DNA of 64,000 nt, from positions 30,149 through 94,148 of the forward strand of contig NZ_JFJZ01000017.1 in NCBI RefSeq assembly GCF_002115825.1. The letters are read 5' to 3'. The notes under the pieces are model-generated. The model saw only the letters and a program-made list of their open reading frames with translations. It searched no databases and was not told where the DNA came from. How positions within the stretch are numbered: position 1 is the first letter of the stretch; each line of letters starts with the position of its first letter. The translations under genes and the position numbers were made by a program. The stretch comes from Thalassospira sp. MCCC 1A01428. GTDB lineage: Bacteria > Pseudomonadota > Alphaproteobacteria > Rhodospirillales > Thalassospiraceae. Positions 1 through 8,623 of this stretch are shown one piece after another.

Positions 1-1
1 G

Positions 2-679
2 AATGCACGCTCTGTCGTTTATCTCGTCTCCAACGATTGCCAGAAAAAAGGTATCGGTACGGCCCTGAAAAACGGAATGGATGTCGCCTTTCGCAAACGC
101 GGACTGACCCATCAGGTCGCCTTACTCAACGAAATATCCCTTCCGGCGACAGGTTTTTTTAAAAAAACCGGATTTGTCGCCGAAGATGATATGGTACAGC
201 TTGCATGGGACGGCGATGATTATTCCTATAAGGAAGTCCCCGGCCTGTCTTTTCATCTCTATGACGCCAGCTGTCTTGATGACAAGATCGATGACGAACT
301 GGCCAATTTCTACAATCGCGCCTATGCCAATGAACAATTAGGTGTCGCGTTCACCGGGGCAAAAATCAGGCGCCTGATTACCAGTGATGACGTCTGGATG
401 GTTTATGCCCGCGACGATGCCAGCGGTCAGATCGCGGCCTATACCGAAGGCACCAGGACGTCATTGTTTTCCGGCGTCGCGGTGCTGCGGCCTTGGTGGG
501 GCACCGGACTTGCCCAGTGGATCATTGGCTATACGATGGATCTGTATCGCGAACGCGGGTTTGACGCGTTATGGAGTATTACCCGACGCCGCAACGCGGC
601 CTCGATCCGGTTACAAAAACGCCTGGGGTGGCACATTGTTGGCCCCTACCCGCTTTATATTGCAACGGTCCCCGACTGA
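2..679 (+). CDS. GNAT-family acetyltransferase, two tandem GNAT domains, 5' end outside window
   Basis: The reading frame is open from the window edge. It enters with an acetyl-CoA pyrophosphate-loop motif (QKKGIGTAL) before the first methionine at 77, so the true start lies upstream. A second GNAT fold follows, with its own loop (RPWWGTGLAQ) and the typical end of the fold (RNAASIRLQKRLGW). The visible part is therefore the end of one GNAT domain plus a complete second one. Such proteins transfer an acyl group from acyl-CoA to an amine; the substrate cannot be read from sequence. No clear intrinsic terminator follows. The next gene on the same strand starts about 540 bases downstream. Confidence 0.8.
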   Translation, partial: NARSVVYLVSNDCQKKGIGTALKNGMDVAFRKRGLTHQVALLNEISLPATGFFKKTGFVAEDDMVQLAWDGDDYSYKEVPGLSFHLYDASCLDDKIDDELANFYNRAYANEQLGVAFTGAKIRRLITSDDVWMVYARDDASGQIAAYTEGTRTSLFSGVAVLRPWWGTGLAQWIIGYTMDLYRERGFDALWSITRRRNAASIRLQKRLGWHIVGPYPLYIATVPD

Positions 680-810
680 CAGACACACACCTGGTCATCA
701 AACGCGGTTGATCAGGCCGTGCGATATGCGCAAATTGCAATGCCCCATTCCAAAACACCTTAAATAAAAAAGCCGCCCGGGCAAAACACGGCCATTTACG
801 CCATTTTTTG

Positions 811-1219
811 CGCAGGACGTGAACTTGTTCGACGATCCTGCGATTGAACCATGACAAAATGGTTGAAAATTTCACTTGCACAAAGGTTAGAACAGGCGTA
901 AATCGCGACTTGCCCAAAGTCGCACGTGCCTGTGGTGGTCCTGATCAGGAACCCTGTAGGACTTACTTAAAGCAACGACGGTGTAGGGCTTTTTTGGTCT
1001 CAGGTGGTTGTCCAAATACCATCGACACTGAAGAGGCACACCATCATTGCCCGCCGTGCGGAATGGCATTTTCCCATTCTTATATCGAGGCAACTTTCGC
1101 GAACCCGGATCATCGGTGTTCACGTCTGGCATAACGATAGACCGCATTCTGCGCCTCCACCGCGTCAGTGTGCATCAGGTGTCGCTATGCTCTTTATAGT
1201 GGAATGGGAGAACGCCCCC
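811..1219 (+). promoter_or_regulatory. structured leader upstream of ornithine decarboxylase (speF-leader candidate)
   Basis: The roughly 540-base stretch between the GNAT gene and the decarboxylase has no convincing coding frame but several hairpins. These are 811-842 (CGCAGGA pairing with TCCTGCG, interior pairs with two bulges), 847-864 (AACCAT/ATGGTT, loop GACAAA) and 905-923 (perfect GCGACTT/AAGTCGC, loop GCCCA). A conserved leader RNA called speF is known upstream of alphaproteobacterial ornithine decarboxylase genes. The position and length fit, but I cannot score the covariance model by eye. The ribosome-binding purines GGAATGGGAG (1201-1210) precede the ATG at 1220. Confidence 0.5.
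876..904 (+). promoter_or_regulatory. candidate sigma-70 promoter for the decarboxylase leader
   Basis: TTGCAC (876-881) and TAAATC (899-904) are separated by 17 bases, giving a predicted start near 911 and a leader of about 300 nt. The hairpin at 847-864 lies just upstream of the -35 and could be an operator instead of RNA structure. If transcription starts further upstream, all three hairpins would be in the RNA. Confidence 0.35.
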
Positions 1220-2353
1220 ATGGCAACGCAGCGTATTATTGATTTTCTTGCCCAGAACCGACCGGAAGGTCCGTGCCTTGTTGTTGATCTGGATGTCATC
1301 CAGCGCAATTACGAAACCTTTACCCGTGCCCTGCCTGACTCGCGCATTTTTTATGCCGTCAAAGCAAACCCGGCACCGGAAGTTCTGAGCCTTCTGGCCG
1401 ATCTTGGCAGCAATTTCGACACCGCATCGGTGCCTGAAATTGAAATGGCAATGGCCGCTGGTGCCTCTGCCGAACGCATTTCATTTGGCAACACCATTAA
1501 AAAAGAACGCGACATTGCCCGTGCCTATGCACTGGGGGTGCGGCTGTTCGCCGTTGATTGTGTTGAAGAAGTTGAAAAAATTGCCCGTGTTGCCCCGGCA
1601 TCACGCGTGTTTTGCCGCATCCTGACCGACGGCTTTGGTGCCGAATGGCCGCTGTCGCGCAAATTTGGGTGCGCACCGACCATGGCGCTTGATGTATTGC
1701 AACATGCCCATCATCTGGGCCTGGATGCCTATGGTGTGTCGTTCCATGTGGGGTCGCAGCAATGCAACCTTGATGCCTGGAACACCGCCCTGGGCGAAGC
1801 CGCGATGATTTTCCGCACCCTGGCGGAAAAAGGCATTACGCTGCGCATGGTCAATATGGGCGGTGGTTTCCCGACCCGTTACCTGCGCGATGTGCCGAAA
1901 ACCGAAGCCTATGGTGCCGCCATTGTAGACGCCCTTCATGATCATTTCGGCAATCACATGCCCGAAACCATCATTGAGCCGGGCCGTGGCATGGTCGGCG
2001 ATGCAGGCGTGATCAAAGCCGAAGTGGTGCTGATTTCGCGCAAGCACGAAGACGATCCGGTGCGTTGGGTGTATCTTGATATTGGTAAATTCGGCGGCTT
2101 GGCCGAAACCATGGACGAAGCCATTCGTTACCCCATTACCACCATCCATGATGGTGGCGCTGTGGCCCCGTGTGTTCTGGCCGGTCCGACCTGTGATTCA
2201 GCCGATGTGATGTATGAAAAGAAACCCTACGATCTGCCGATTGCCTTAACAATTGGCGACGAAGTTCTGATCGAAGCCACGGGTGCCTATACCACAACCT
2301 ATGCATCGGTGGCGTTTAACGGCTTTTCGCCGTTAGCCGCCTATATCATTTAG
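1220..2353 (+). CDS. ornithine/lysine decarboxylase, fold type III PLP enzyme
   Basis: A 377-residue protein that decarboxylates L-ornithine (or lysine) to putrescine (or cadaverine), the entry to polyamine synthesis. It has the alanine-racemase-like barrel of eukaryotic-type ODCs. The PLP lysine is K48 in FYAVKANP. HVGSQ and the glycine loop GGGFP hold the cofactor phosphate, EPGRGMVG follows, and the C-terminal GPTCDSADV carries the catalytic cysteine contributed across the dimer. The open frame extends upstream to 1004, but the ATG at 1220 is chosen because it has a purine-rich ribosome site and the protein then has the usual bacterial length. It is followed after 11 bases by an acetyltransferase, a common pairing. 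The long leader suggests control at RNA level, perhaps by ornithine or polyamines (inference). Confidence 0.9.
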   Translation: MATQRIIDFLAQNRPEGPCLVVDLDVIQRNYETFTRALPDSRIFYAVKANPAPEVLSLLADLGSNFDTASVPEIEMAMAAGASAERISFGNTIKKERDIARAYALGVRLFAVDCVEEVEKIARVAPASRVFCRILTDGFGAEWPLSRKFGCAPTMALDVLQHAHHLGLDAYGVSFHVGSQQCNLDAWNTALGEAAMIFRTLAEKGITLRMVNMGGGFPTRYLRDVPKTEAYGAAIVDALHDHFGNHMPETIIEPGRGMVGDAGVIKAEVVLISRKHEDDPVRWVYLDIGKFGGLAETMDEAIRYPITTIHDGGAVAPCVLAGPTCDSADVMYEKKPYDLPIALTIGDEVLIEATGAYTTTYASVAFNGFSPLAAYII

Positions 2354-2364
2354 GCACCCCGCCA

Positions 2365-2871
2365 ATGATTGTCATTGATCGCGAAGGTGCTTTGTCCCAC
2401 ATTGATCGGGAAAAGCTTCTGGATCGCGTGATGGGACCAGACCGGTTTAAAAAATCGTCCGAAGTGATCCGTGCAGGCCGCCTTCCGGCCGACGGGCTGG
2501 CCTTTGTTGCCCATGATGGCAAACACATGATCGGTACTGTCCGGCTGTGGAATGTCAATGCGGGCAATGGCGGATCCGCCCTGATGCTGGGCCCGCTTGC
2601 GGTAGAAAAGGTCTATAATGGTTCCGGTGTCGGGGCTGGTCTGATGTACGCTGCCATCAATGCCGCCTTTGACGCGGGCCACCGGGCCATTCTGCTGGTT
2701 GGGGATCCACAATATTACGCCCGGTTCGACTTTATGGCCGCACCGGCAGCAGGCCTGTCGATGCCCGGTTATTTTGACCGGCACCGGTTTTTGGGCCTAA
2801 ACCTAAATGGGGATGTTCTGGGGGGGACCAGTGGCGTTCTGTGCCCGACCGGACGTTCCAAGGCACATTGA
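2365..2871 (+). CDS. GNAT-family N-acetyltransferase (YhbS-like)
   Basis: 168 residues with a single GNAT domain. LGPLAV precedes the CoA loop VYNGSGVGAGLMY, followed by the GHRAILLVGDPQYYARFDF region typical of YhbS-like acetyltransferases. It starts 11 bases after the decarboxylase stop, so the two are very likely cotranscribed. A role in acetylating a polyamine product is possible from context only. It is followed by a strong bidirectional terminator. Confidence 0.8.
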   Translation: MIVIDREGALSHIDREKLLDRVMGPDRFKKSSEVIRAGRLPADGLAFVAHDGKHMIGTVRLWNVNAGNGGSALMLGPLAVEKVYNGSGVGAGLMYAAINAAFDAGHRAILLVGDPQYYARFDFMAAPAAGLSMPGYFDRHRFLGLNLNGDVLGGTSGVLCPTGRSKAH

Positions 2872-2947
2872 TCAGGATCGATCAGCGATAACACAACGGC
2901 ATCTTTGATGGTGGAATGTCCGTTGCCATACCTGACATATTAAAACG

Positions 2948-2995
2948 AAAACCCGGACCAAAGATTCTGCCATTGCAGCATCCAGTCCGGGTTTT
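2948..2995. terminator. bidirectional intrinsic terminator
   Basis: AAAACCCGGAC (2948-2958) pairs perfectly with GTCCGGGTTTT (2985-2995) around a 26-base loop. There is a T-run on the + strand and an A-run upstream that serves the opposite strand. It lies between the convergent acetyltransferase and BASS-transporter genes. Confidence 0.8.
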
Positions 2996-3002
2996 TATTT
3001 GA

Positions 3003-3953
3003 TTAAACGGTCTCGGAAACGCGACGTTCGGGCGTGGTATCGTCGGTTAAATCACCCAGCGGCTTGCGGCTCCAATAACCCGCAAGCAACGACCCGGAAA
3101 TATTGTGCCAGACACTGAACAATGTGCCGGGCAAGGCCGAAACCGGGGTGAAAAACTTCATTGCCAGCGCCGTTGCAAGACCGGAATTTTGCAGCCCAAC
3201 TTCAAAGGCAATGGTCCGGCAAATTTTGCGATCAAATCCAAGCAATGCGGTTACCCCATAGCCAAGGCACAGACCAATGGCATTATGCAAAACCACCGCA
3301 CAGGCCACGATCAGACCAACACTTGCTATCGTACCGGCATTAAGCGCTACCACGATGGCAATGATCAGCAAAATGGCAACCATCGAAACATAGGGAAAGA
3401 TCATATCGATCTTGCGAACCCATTTTGATGCCAGTTCGTTCAGAACAACGCCAAGAATAACCGGCACAAGAACAACCTTGACCAATGCCAGCAGCATCGG
3501 CTGTACGGGAACATCAATGCTTTGCCCCGCCAGAAGCGACACCAGAACCGGGGTCAGAAACACACCGATAATGGTGGAAGTTGCCGTCATTGAAATTGAA
3601 AGCGCGGTGTCACCCTTTGCCAGGTAACACATCACATTGGACGAAGTTCCCCCCGCAACACTGCCCACCAGCAACATGCCAACAGTCAGTTCGGCATCGA
3701 ACCCGAACAACTTAGCTGTCAGCCAGGCTGCAACCGGCATAATCAGGAACTGCAAAAGAACACCAACAACCAATGCCTTGCGGCTTTTAGCAACATTGGC
3801 AAAATCTTTCGCCGTCAGCGTAAGGCCCATGGACAGCATAATCACCGTCAGCAGCGGAACAATACCCGCACTTAGCGAGGTGAATGGACCAGGAACGAAA
3901 AAAGCCAGCAAAGAGAGCAATAATGCCCAAACCGGAAAAAGTTGAAGAATCAC
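3003..3953 (-). CDS. bile acid:sodium symporter (BASS/SBF) family transporter
   Basis: 316 residues, almost entirely hydrophobic, with about nine to ten membrane segments as in the SBF/BASS fold. Family-typical stretches are MGLTLTAKDF near the second segment, GSVAGGTSSNVMCYLAKGD around the first crossover and FEVGLQNSGLATALA around the second. Members move organic anions such as bile acids, pyruvate or ketopantoate with sodium; the substrate here is unknown. The start is GTG, with AGGAGA eight bases upstream. It is divergent from the LacI-type gene, and the shared 507-base region holds a perfect inverted repeat (4160-4180). Confidence 0.85.
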   Translation of the reverse strand: MILQLFPVWALLLSLLAFFVPGPFTSLSAGIVPLLTVIMLSMGLTLTAKDFANVAKSRKALVVGVLLQFLIMPVAAWLTAKLFGFDAELTVGMLLVGSVAGGTSSNVMCYLAKGDTALSISMTATSTIIGVFLTPVLVSLLAGQSIDVPVQPMLLALVKVVLVPVILGVVLNELASKWVRKIDMIFPYVSMVAILLIIAIVVALNAGTIASVGLIVACAVVLHNAIGLCLGYGVTALLGFDRKICRTIAFEVGLQNSGLATALAMKFFTPVSALPGTLFSVWHNISGSLLAGYWSRKPLGDLTDDTTPERRVSETV

Positions 3954-4159
3954 GAACGTTTCTCCTCGGATGCAATTTTTTGTTAATAGGGGGATATCAA
4001 GTTGTGCATTGAGTAACCAGCGTCAATCATGTGCTTTTTAATGTCTTCCCTGCCCCAATCAAAACATGGGCATCGCGCAAATCACCAAGCGCCCTGTTCG
4101 TTCGACAAGCATTCCGGACCAGGAAAAGAAGACACACAAAAATGCATTATGACTTATTC

Positions 4160-4180
4160 AAATGTCATCATATGACATTT
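4160..4180. repeat. perfect 9-bp inverted repeat, candidate operator
   Basis: AAATGTCAT, three bases, ATGACATTT. It sits in the AT-rich intergenic region 3954-4460, about 210 bases upstream of the BASS-transporter start and 280 upstream of the LacI-type start. It does not match the LacI palindromes nearby, so a different regulator would bind it. The rest of this 507-base region shows no gene; the only other signals I see are the promoter and operator at 4402-4438. Confidence 0.5.
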
Positions 4181-4401
4181 AACATCCATTCTGAAAATGG
4201 AATTATTCCAGTTTGTCTTTCTAAAAAACACTTTTTGCGCGCACAGCAAACGTGGAATATTTCACGCCCAGCACATGCACAACGACCGCGAACAGCAAAC
4301 TTAATATCTTTTCCCATTAAAATGATGGCTGGATCCCTAAAGGCATTTTCACCCTTTGGTTCAGATCGCTTACATCATTGACGCTACAGTTTCACACCGT
4401 A

Positions 4402-4438
4402 TTGACAGCGCTTTTCTTTTTGATTATACGCTTAATCA
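4402..4438 (+). promoter_or_regulatory. promoter with overlapping LacI-family operator
   Basis: TTGACA (4402-4407) and TATACG (4425-4430) are 17 bases apart. Overlapping the -10 is the near-palindrome GATTATACGCTTAATC (4422-4437), with a central CG as in LacI-family operators. It shares GATTAnnCGCTTAAT with a second site inside the next gene (5546-5559). This fits autorepression of the regulator. Confidence 0.65.
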
Positions 4439-4460
4439 AGGTCAAATCTGGAGAATTCGC

Positions 4461-5501
4461 GTGTCCGTCAAGCAAAGTCGCATCAAGCGCGTCACCCAAA
4501 GCGATGTCGCCGCGATGGCCGGTGTTTCAACCGCCGTGGTGTCTGCTGTGATTTCGCCAAAGCCGGGCAAAACCATCCGGGTTGGGGAAGAAGCCGAAAA
4601 ACGGGTCCGTGCGGCGATGGAAACATTGGGCTACGCCCCCGATGTTGTTGCCCAGTCACTGGCAGGGGGAAAACGCAATATCATTGGCGTTTTTACCTAT
4701 GAAGCCATCTTTCCCTCCGACAGCGAAAACTTTTTCTATCCGTTCTTGCTTGGCATTGAACGTGGCGCGATGAAACTTGGGCAGGACTTGCTGCTTTTTA
4801 CGTCATCGTCGCTTGAAAAAGGGCCGCGCAGCATTTTTCCGGGTGGGGCCAATCGCATGGGCGTTGCCGACGGGGCCATTCTGCTGGGCGAAGAACCCGA
4901 CAAACGCGAACTAAAGCGGCTTTACGATACAGGCTTTCCGTTTGTAACGATTGGCCGACGTGACACTGACAAGGCGGAACTTAACTGGGTCGCTGCCGAT
5001 TACACCGCTGCAGTTGCCGATGTTGTAAAACGCTGTGCCGCATTGGGCCATCGTAAATTAAAGTTTGTGGGCGCAACGCAAGTACGCGAACAAAATATTG
5101 ACCGCGAACGTGGTTTTATGGATCGGCAGGCAGAAAACCTGACCCTTTCTGTTGAACGACTTGAAACTGATGACATCGACGGTGCATGGCTTCGCCGGTG
5201 TCTGGACGATGGGAATACTGTTGTTCTGACCGAAACCTTCAAGCATGCGGTTGCATTGGAACGCCAGGTGGCTGCAATGTCAGGCAGTGTCCCGCAAACC
5301 ATTTCCATCGTTGCCTTGGCATCCCCGTTAACCCGCCCCGCCGATGTGGAACGCTGGACCCGTATTTCCGTTCCCCGGGAAGAAATGGGCGAAGTCGCCG
5401 TGCGCAACCTGATTGCCCAAATCAGAAGTCCTGAAAACACCCCCATAAAAACCACGTTGCCTTGCGGTTTCGTACCAGGCAGCACCCTGCAAGCCATCTA
5501 A
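4461..5501 (+). CDS. LacI-family transcriptional regulator
   Basis: 346 residues. The N-terminal helix-turn-helix (VTQSDVAAMAGVSTAVVSAV, residues about 11-30) and hinge (LGYAPDVVAQSLAGGK) are classical for the LacI family. They are followed by a periplasmic-binding-protein-like sugar domain. GTG at 4461 is chosen because GGAGA lies six bases upstream; the frame is open to 4356, but the extra residues precede the normal LacI N-terminus. It lies 29 bases upstream of a sugar ABC operon on the same strand and very probably represses it until the transported sugar binds. Matching palindromes overlap its own promoter and the start of the receptor gene. Confidence 0.9.
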   Translation: MSVKQSRIKRVTQSDVAAMAGVSTAVVSAVISPKPGKTIRVGEEAEKRVRAAMETLGYAPDVVAQSLAGGKRNIIGVFTYEAIFPSDSENFFYPFLLGIERGAMKLGQDLLLFTSSSLEKGPRSIFPGGANRMGVADGAILLGEEPDKRELKRLYDTGFPFVTIGRRDTDKAELNWVAADYTAAVADVVKRCAALGHRKLKFVGATQVREQNIDRERGFMDRQAENLTLSVERLETDDIDGAWLRRCLDDGNTVVLTETFKHAVALERQVAAMSGSVPQTISIVALASPLTRPADVERWTRISVPREEMGEVAVRNLIAQIRSPENTPIKTTLPCGFVPGSTLQAI

Positions 5502-5530
5502 ATTTAATCTGAAACGGGAGGTAATAAAAA

Positions 5531-6781
5531 ATGTCAACCATAATGATTAAGCGCTTAATTTGCGCAGCTGTGCTTAGTGGAACCATAGCAACAAACGTGA
5601 ACGCCGAGGAACTGCGCTTTACCGTCTGGACCGGCAGCAAGGCACATCTTGATATGCTAAATGATATCGCCGAGGGTTTCAGGCAAACCCATCCTGATGT
5701 AACCGTCCGCTACGACACCATTCCCTTTGGGGATTACGTGCAAAAGCTGACATTACAAATGGCAGGGGGCAATCCGCCCGATCTTGGCTGGCTGCTTGAA
5801 AACTCGGCCCCGGCTTTTGTCGAAGCAGGCGCATTGGCCGACGTTTCAAAGACATTGCACGCCACAGAAAATTACAACTATGCCGATTTCTCGACATCTG
5901 CCATGGGCCTTTGGACCAAAGATGATGGTGTTTATGGCATTCCTTTTTCGACGTCGCCGTTTCTCGTCTATTACAATAAATCGCTTTACGATGCCGCCGG
6001 ACTGGAAACACCGGACCAGCGTGCGACAGATGGTACCTGGACCTGGGAACAGCTTAAAAAAGATGCTGCCACCCTGCGCAACGCAGATGCAGGGGTGTGG
6101 GGTTATGAAACAGTTGACGGTCAGGGTTATAGCGCACGCGTATGGCATAACCTGATCCCGATCATCCGCGCCTATGGCGGGAATGCATGGACAGACGGGA
6201 CCTGCCATCTTGACAGCCCCGAGGCCGTTAAGGCCATCAAGTTGTTTCACGACATGATTTATGTCGATGGATCAGCCGTTCCCCCTGGCGAACAGGGTGA
6301 TTTCTTTTCAGGTAAATCAGCCCTGACCGTTACCCAGATTTCACGCGTTTCCAAACTGGCCGACGCAAATTTTGACTGGGGAATTGCGCCCCTGCCCGCC
6401 GGCCCCGCCGGAAATGCGGCAACCGTTGGCCAGGCGGCTGTTGTTGCCTTTGCACAGGGTAAGAACAAAGATATCGCAGCTGAATTTCTTGCCTATATGA
6501 CCAACGCAAAAAACGTTGCAAAGATGGCCGAATTTTTTCCGCCGGCACGTAAATCCGTGCTTGAAGGAGACGCCTTCCTGTCCAGTAACCCGGCAATCAC
6601 CCCGGAACAAATGAAAATTGTTGCCCAGGGCATTGAAAACGGTTCCGTCCTGCCAAGCCATGAACATTTCCCACAAATCGAAGCAAAAGCTCGGCCGGAG
6701 TTCGATGCGCTTTGGTCAAAGGATGCCGACATTCAGGCAACCATGACCAAACTTTGCCAGGGCATTCAGCCCCTTCTGTAA
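5531..6781 (+). CDS. sugar ABC transporter substrate-binding protein (family 1)
   Basis: 416 residues. A Sec signal peptide (residues 1-25, cleavage after NVNA) is followed by a family-1 receptor: RFTVWTGSKAHLDMLNDIAEGF, then YDTIPFGDYVQKLTLQMAGG, then GVYGIPFSTSPFLVYYNKSLYDAAGL. It captures a carbohydrate in the periplasm for the permeases encoded downstream. The ATG has GGGAGGT eight bases upstream; a second in-frame ATG at 5543 is possible. A perfect hairpin separates it from the permease genes. The sugar is not identifiable; the FAD oxidoreductase in the operon suggests a polyol, amino sugar or sugar derivative (inference). Confidence 0.9.
   Translation: MSTIMIKRLICAAVLSGTIATNVNAEELRFTVWTGSKAHLDMLNDIAEGFRQTHPDVTVRYDTIPFGDYVQKLTLQMAGGNPPDLGWLLENSAPAFVEAGALADVSKTLHATENYNYADFSTSAMGLWTKDDGVYGIPFSTSPFLVYYNKSLYDAAGLETPDQRATDGTWTWEQLKKDAATLRNADAGVWGYETVDGQGYSARVWHNLIPIIRAYGGNAWTDGTCHLDSPEAVKAIKLFHDMIYVDGSAVPPGEQGDFFSGKSALTVTQISRVSKLADANFDWGIAPLPAGPAGNAATVGQAAVVAFAQGKNKDIAAEFLAYMTNAKNVAKMAEFFPPARKSVLEGDAFLSSNPAITPEQMKIVAQGIENGSVLPSHEHFPQIEAKARPEFDALWSKDADIQATMTKLCQGIQPLL
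5546..5559. promoter_or_regulatory. intragenic LacI-family operator
   Basis: Perfect 14-bp palindrome ATTAAGCGCTTAAT, covering codons 6-10 of the receptor gene. The half-sites and central CG match the imperfect site at 4422-4437. The ribosome site GGGAGGT lies just upstream, so bound repressor could block elongation or loop to the upstream site. Confidence 0.6.
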
Positions 6782-6795
6782 CGCACCACCAGGAT

Positions 6796-6826
6796 GGGCG
6801 ACGATAACCACCCGTTATCGTCGCCC
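6796..6826. promoter_or_regulatory. intercistronic hairpin after receptor gene
   Basis: Perfect 13-bp stem GGGCGACGATAAC / GTTATCGTCGCCC with a 5-base loop and no following T-run. Its place between the receptor and permease genes is the usual one for hairpins that protect the receptor message from 3' decay and keep the receptor more abundant than the membrane parts. Confidence 0.7.
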
Positions 6827-6881
6827 TTAACCCGGCACGCGTAAAACCTGCATCCAACATTGCCCTACAAAGGAAGCGAAC

Positions 6882-7781
6882 ATGTCCGCTGCCATCAAGG
6901 GGCCATCCCTGACACTGAAAGCGCGCGAAGCGATATCGGGATGGCTCTTCGTAAGTCCGATACTAACGGGCTTTATGATTTTTTTCGTCGGTCCCCTGAT
7001 CGCAGTATTCTATTACAGCACCACCGAATGGAATTTGCTGAGCCAGCAATCGCACTTTGTGGGTATGGAAAACTATGTCGATGCCCTGACCCGCAACGAC
7101 ACATTCTGGAACGTACTGGTAAATTCGCTGGTCTTTGCAGCAGGGCTGGTGCCCCTTAACATGTTATTGGCACTTGGACTGGCACTAGCCCTTTCAAGGT
7201 CGGTCCGCGGGGCTGTGTTTTTCCGTACCGTGTTTTTTGCGCCGGTTATTACCTCGGCTGTTGCCTGGGCCATCATCTGGACATTCCTGCTTCAACATGA
7301 AAGTGGCGCTGTTAACCGGGCATTATCCGTCATTGGCATAAACGGGCCAAACTGGTTACACGAACCACATTGGGCCATGGCGTCGGTCATTTTCACCCGT
7401 GTTTTGAAAACAGTTGGGCTGAACATGATCCTGTATATCGCAGCGCTGCAATCCATCCCGCGCGACTATACGGAAGCTGCCAGACTTGAAGGTGCCAATG
7501 GCTGGGAAATTTTCCGCCGGATCACCTGGCCTCTTCTTGCCCCCACCACACTTGTCATCATGGTGATTACAGTTGTCGGTTCCCTGAAGGTTTTCGACCA
7601 CATCTATCTGATGACGGGCGGTGGACCACAGAACGCAACACTGGTGCTTGCCTTTTACATCTATGAACAGGGTTTCAAATTCTTCAATACCGGTTACGCA
7701 TCAGCGCTTGCCGTCATCCTGTTCGTTCTGATTCTGGCGCTTACCATCCTGCAAACGATCCTGAAGGCGGCGCGCAAATGA
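6882..7781 (+). CDS. sugar ABC transporter permease (MalF/UgpA type)
   Basis: 299 residues with six predicted membrane helices. The EAA motif that contacts the ATPase reads YTEAARLEGANGWEIFRRITWPLL. The segment DHIYLMTGGGPQNATLVLAFYIYEQGF is the usual end of this permease class. AGGAAG lies upstream of the ATG. The last codons overlap the second permease by 4 bases (ATGA), showing translational coupling. Confidence 0.9.
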   Translation: MSAAIKGPSLTLKAREAISGWLFVSPILTGFMIFFVGPLIAVFYYSTTEWNLLSQQSHFVGMENYVDALTRNDTFWNVLVNSLVFAAGLVPLNMLLALGLALALSRSVRGAVFFRTVFFAPVITSAVAWAIIWTFLLQHESGAVNRALSVIGINGPNWLHEPHWAMASVIFTRVLKTVGLNMILYIAALQSIPRDYTEAARLEGANGWEIFRRITWPLLAPTTLVIMVITVVGSLKVFDHIYLMTGGGPQNATLVLAFYIYEQGFKFFNTGYASALAVILFVLILALTILQTILKAARK

Positions 7782-8620
7782 CTTATCGCACCCAACAGAA
7801 AATCACCCGTATTTGCTGGATCATCGGTCTTTGTGCGCTGGCTATCCCCTTTGTCTTTCCCTTCATCTGGATGCTTTCCGGTGCACTGAAAGGGCAGGCA
7901 GACGTATTTTCCTCGGCATCCCTGATCCCGTCACAAATACACTGGTCGAATTTTTCAGAAATTTTCGCCTACCAGCCTTTTGCCCGGCAATATTTCAATT
8001 CGCTTTACATTGCTGTGCTTGTAACGGGGTTAACCCTGTTTCTGGCATCAATGGCCGGGTATGCGCTGGCACGTTTACGGTTTTCCGGCAGTGCGCTGGT
8101 ACTGTTATTGCTGATCTCGGCATTGATGATGCCCGAGGAAGTCACCATCATTCCCAATTTTTTCCTGATGAAAAAGCTTGGGTTAATGAACACCCATATG
8201 CCGCTCATCCTGTTGCCGCTTTTTGGTTCGCAGGGGGTTATGGCGACCTTTTTGATGCGGCAGTTCTTTTTGGCCTTGCCCAAAGAACTTGAAGAAGCCG
8301 GGCGCATGGACGGGCTTTCACGTTTCGGGGTTTACTTCAAGGTGGCGCTGCCCCTGTCCAGGCCGGCCCTGTCAGCCGTTGGCATTATCACCTTCCTGTT
8401 TTCCTGGAACCTGTTTCTCGAACCACTGGTTTTTGTGAACGACATCGAACTGTTCACCCTCCCGCTTGCCCTTGCCAATTTTACCGACACCTACGGCTTG
8501 CCGCTCTGGCATCTGCAACTGGCAGCAACCGCGCTTGCCGTTATTCCCATGCTTATTGTTTACATTCTGGCCCAGCGCCAAATCGTCGAAAGTTTCGCCC
8601 TGTCAGGCGTGAAAGGATAA
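7778..8620 (+). CDS. sugar ABC transporter permease (MalG/UgpE type)
   Basis: 280 residues with six membrane helices. The EAA loop reads LEEAGRMDGLSRFGVYFKVALPL. The N-terminus (FPFIWMLSGALKGQADVF) and the DUF-free C-terminus (IVESFALSGVKG) are typical MalG-class ends. It is the partner of the upstream permease, overlapping it by 4 bases, and stops 3 bases before the FAD oxidoreductase. Confidence 0.9.
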   Translation: MTYRTQQKITRICWIIGLCALAIPFVFPFIWMLSGALKGQADVFSSASLIPSQIHWSNFSEIFAYQPFARQYFNSLYIAVLVTGLTLFLASMAGYALARLRFSGSALVLLLLISALMMPEEVTIIPNFFLMKKLGLMNTHMPLILLPLFGSQGVMATFLMRQFFLALPKELEEAGRMDGLSRFGVYFKVALPLSRPALSAVGIITFLFSWNLFLEPLVFVNDIELFTLPLALANFTDTYGLPLWHLQLAATALAVIPMLIVYILAQRQIVESFALSGVKG

Positions 8621-8623
8621 AAA

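Noticed and set aside
1601..2149. 182-codon - strand frame inside the decarboxylase gene
   Set aside because: Antisense to conserved PLP-enzyme motifs; His- and Gly-rich composition is typical of a mirror frame.
4031..4381. 116-codon + strand frame upstream of the LacI-type gene
   Set aside because: It overlaps the AT-rich regulatory region with the palindrome, has no motif and no ribosome site.
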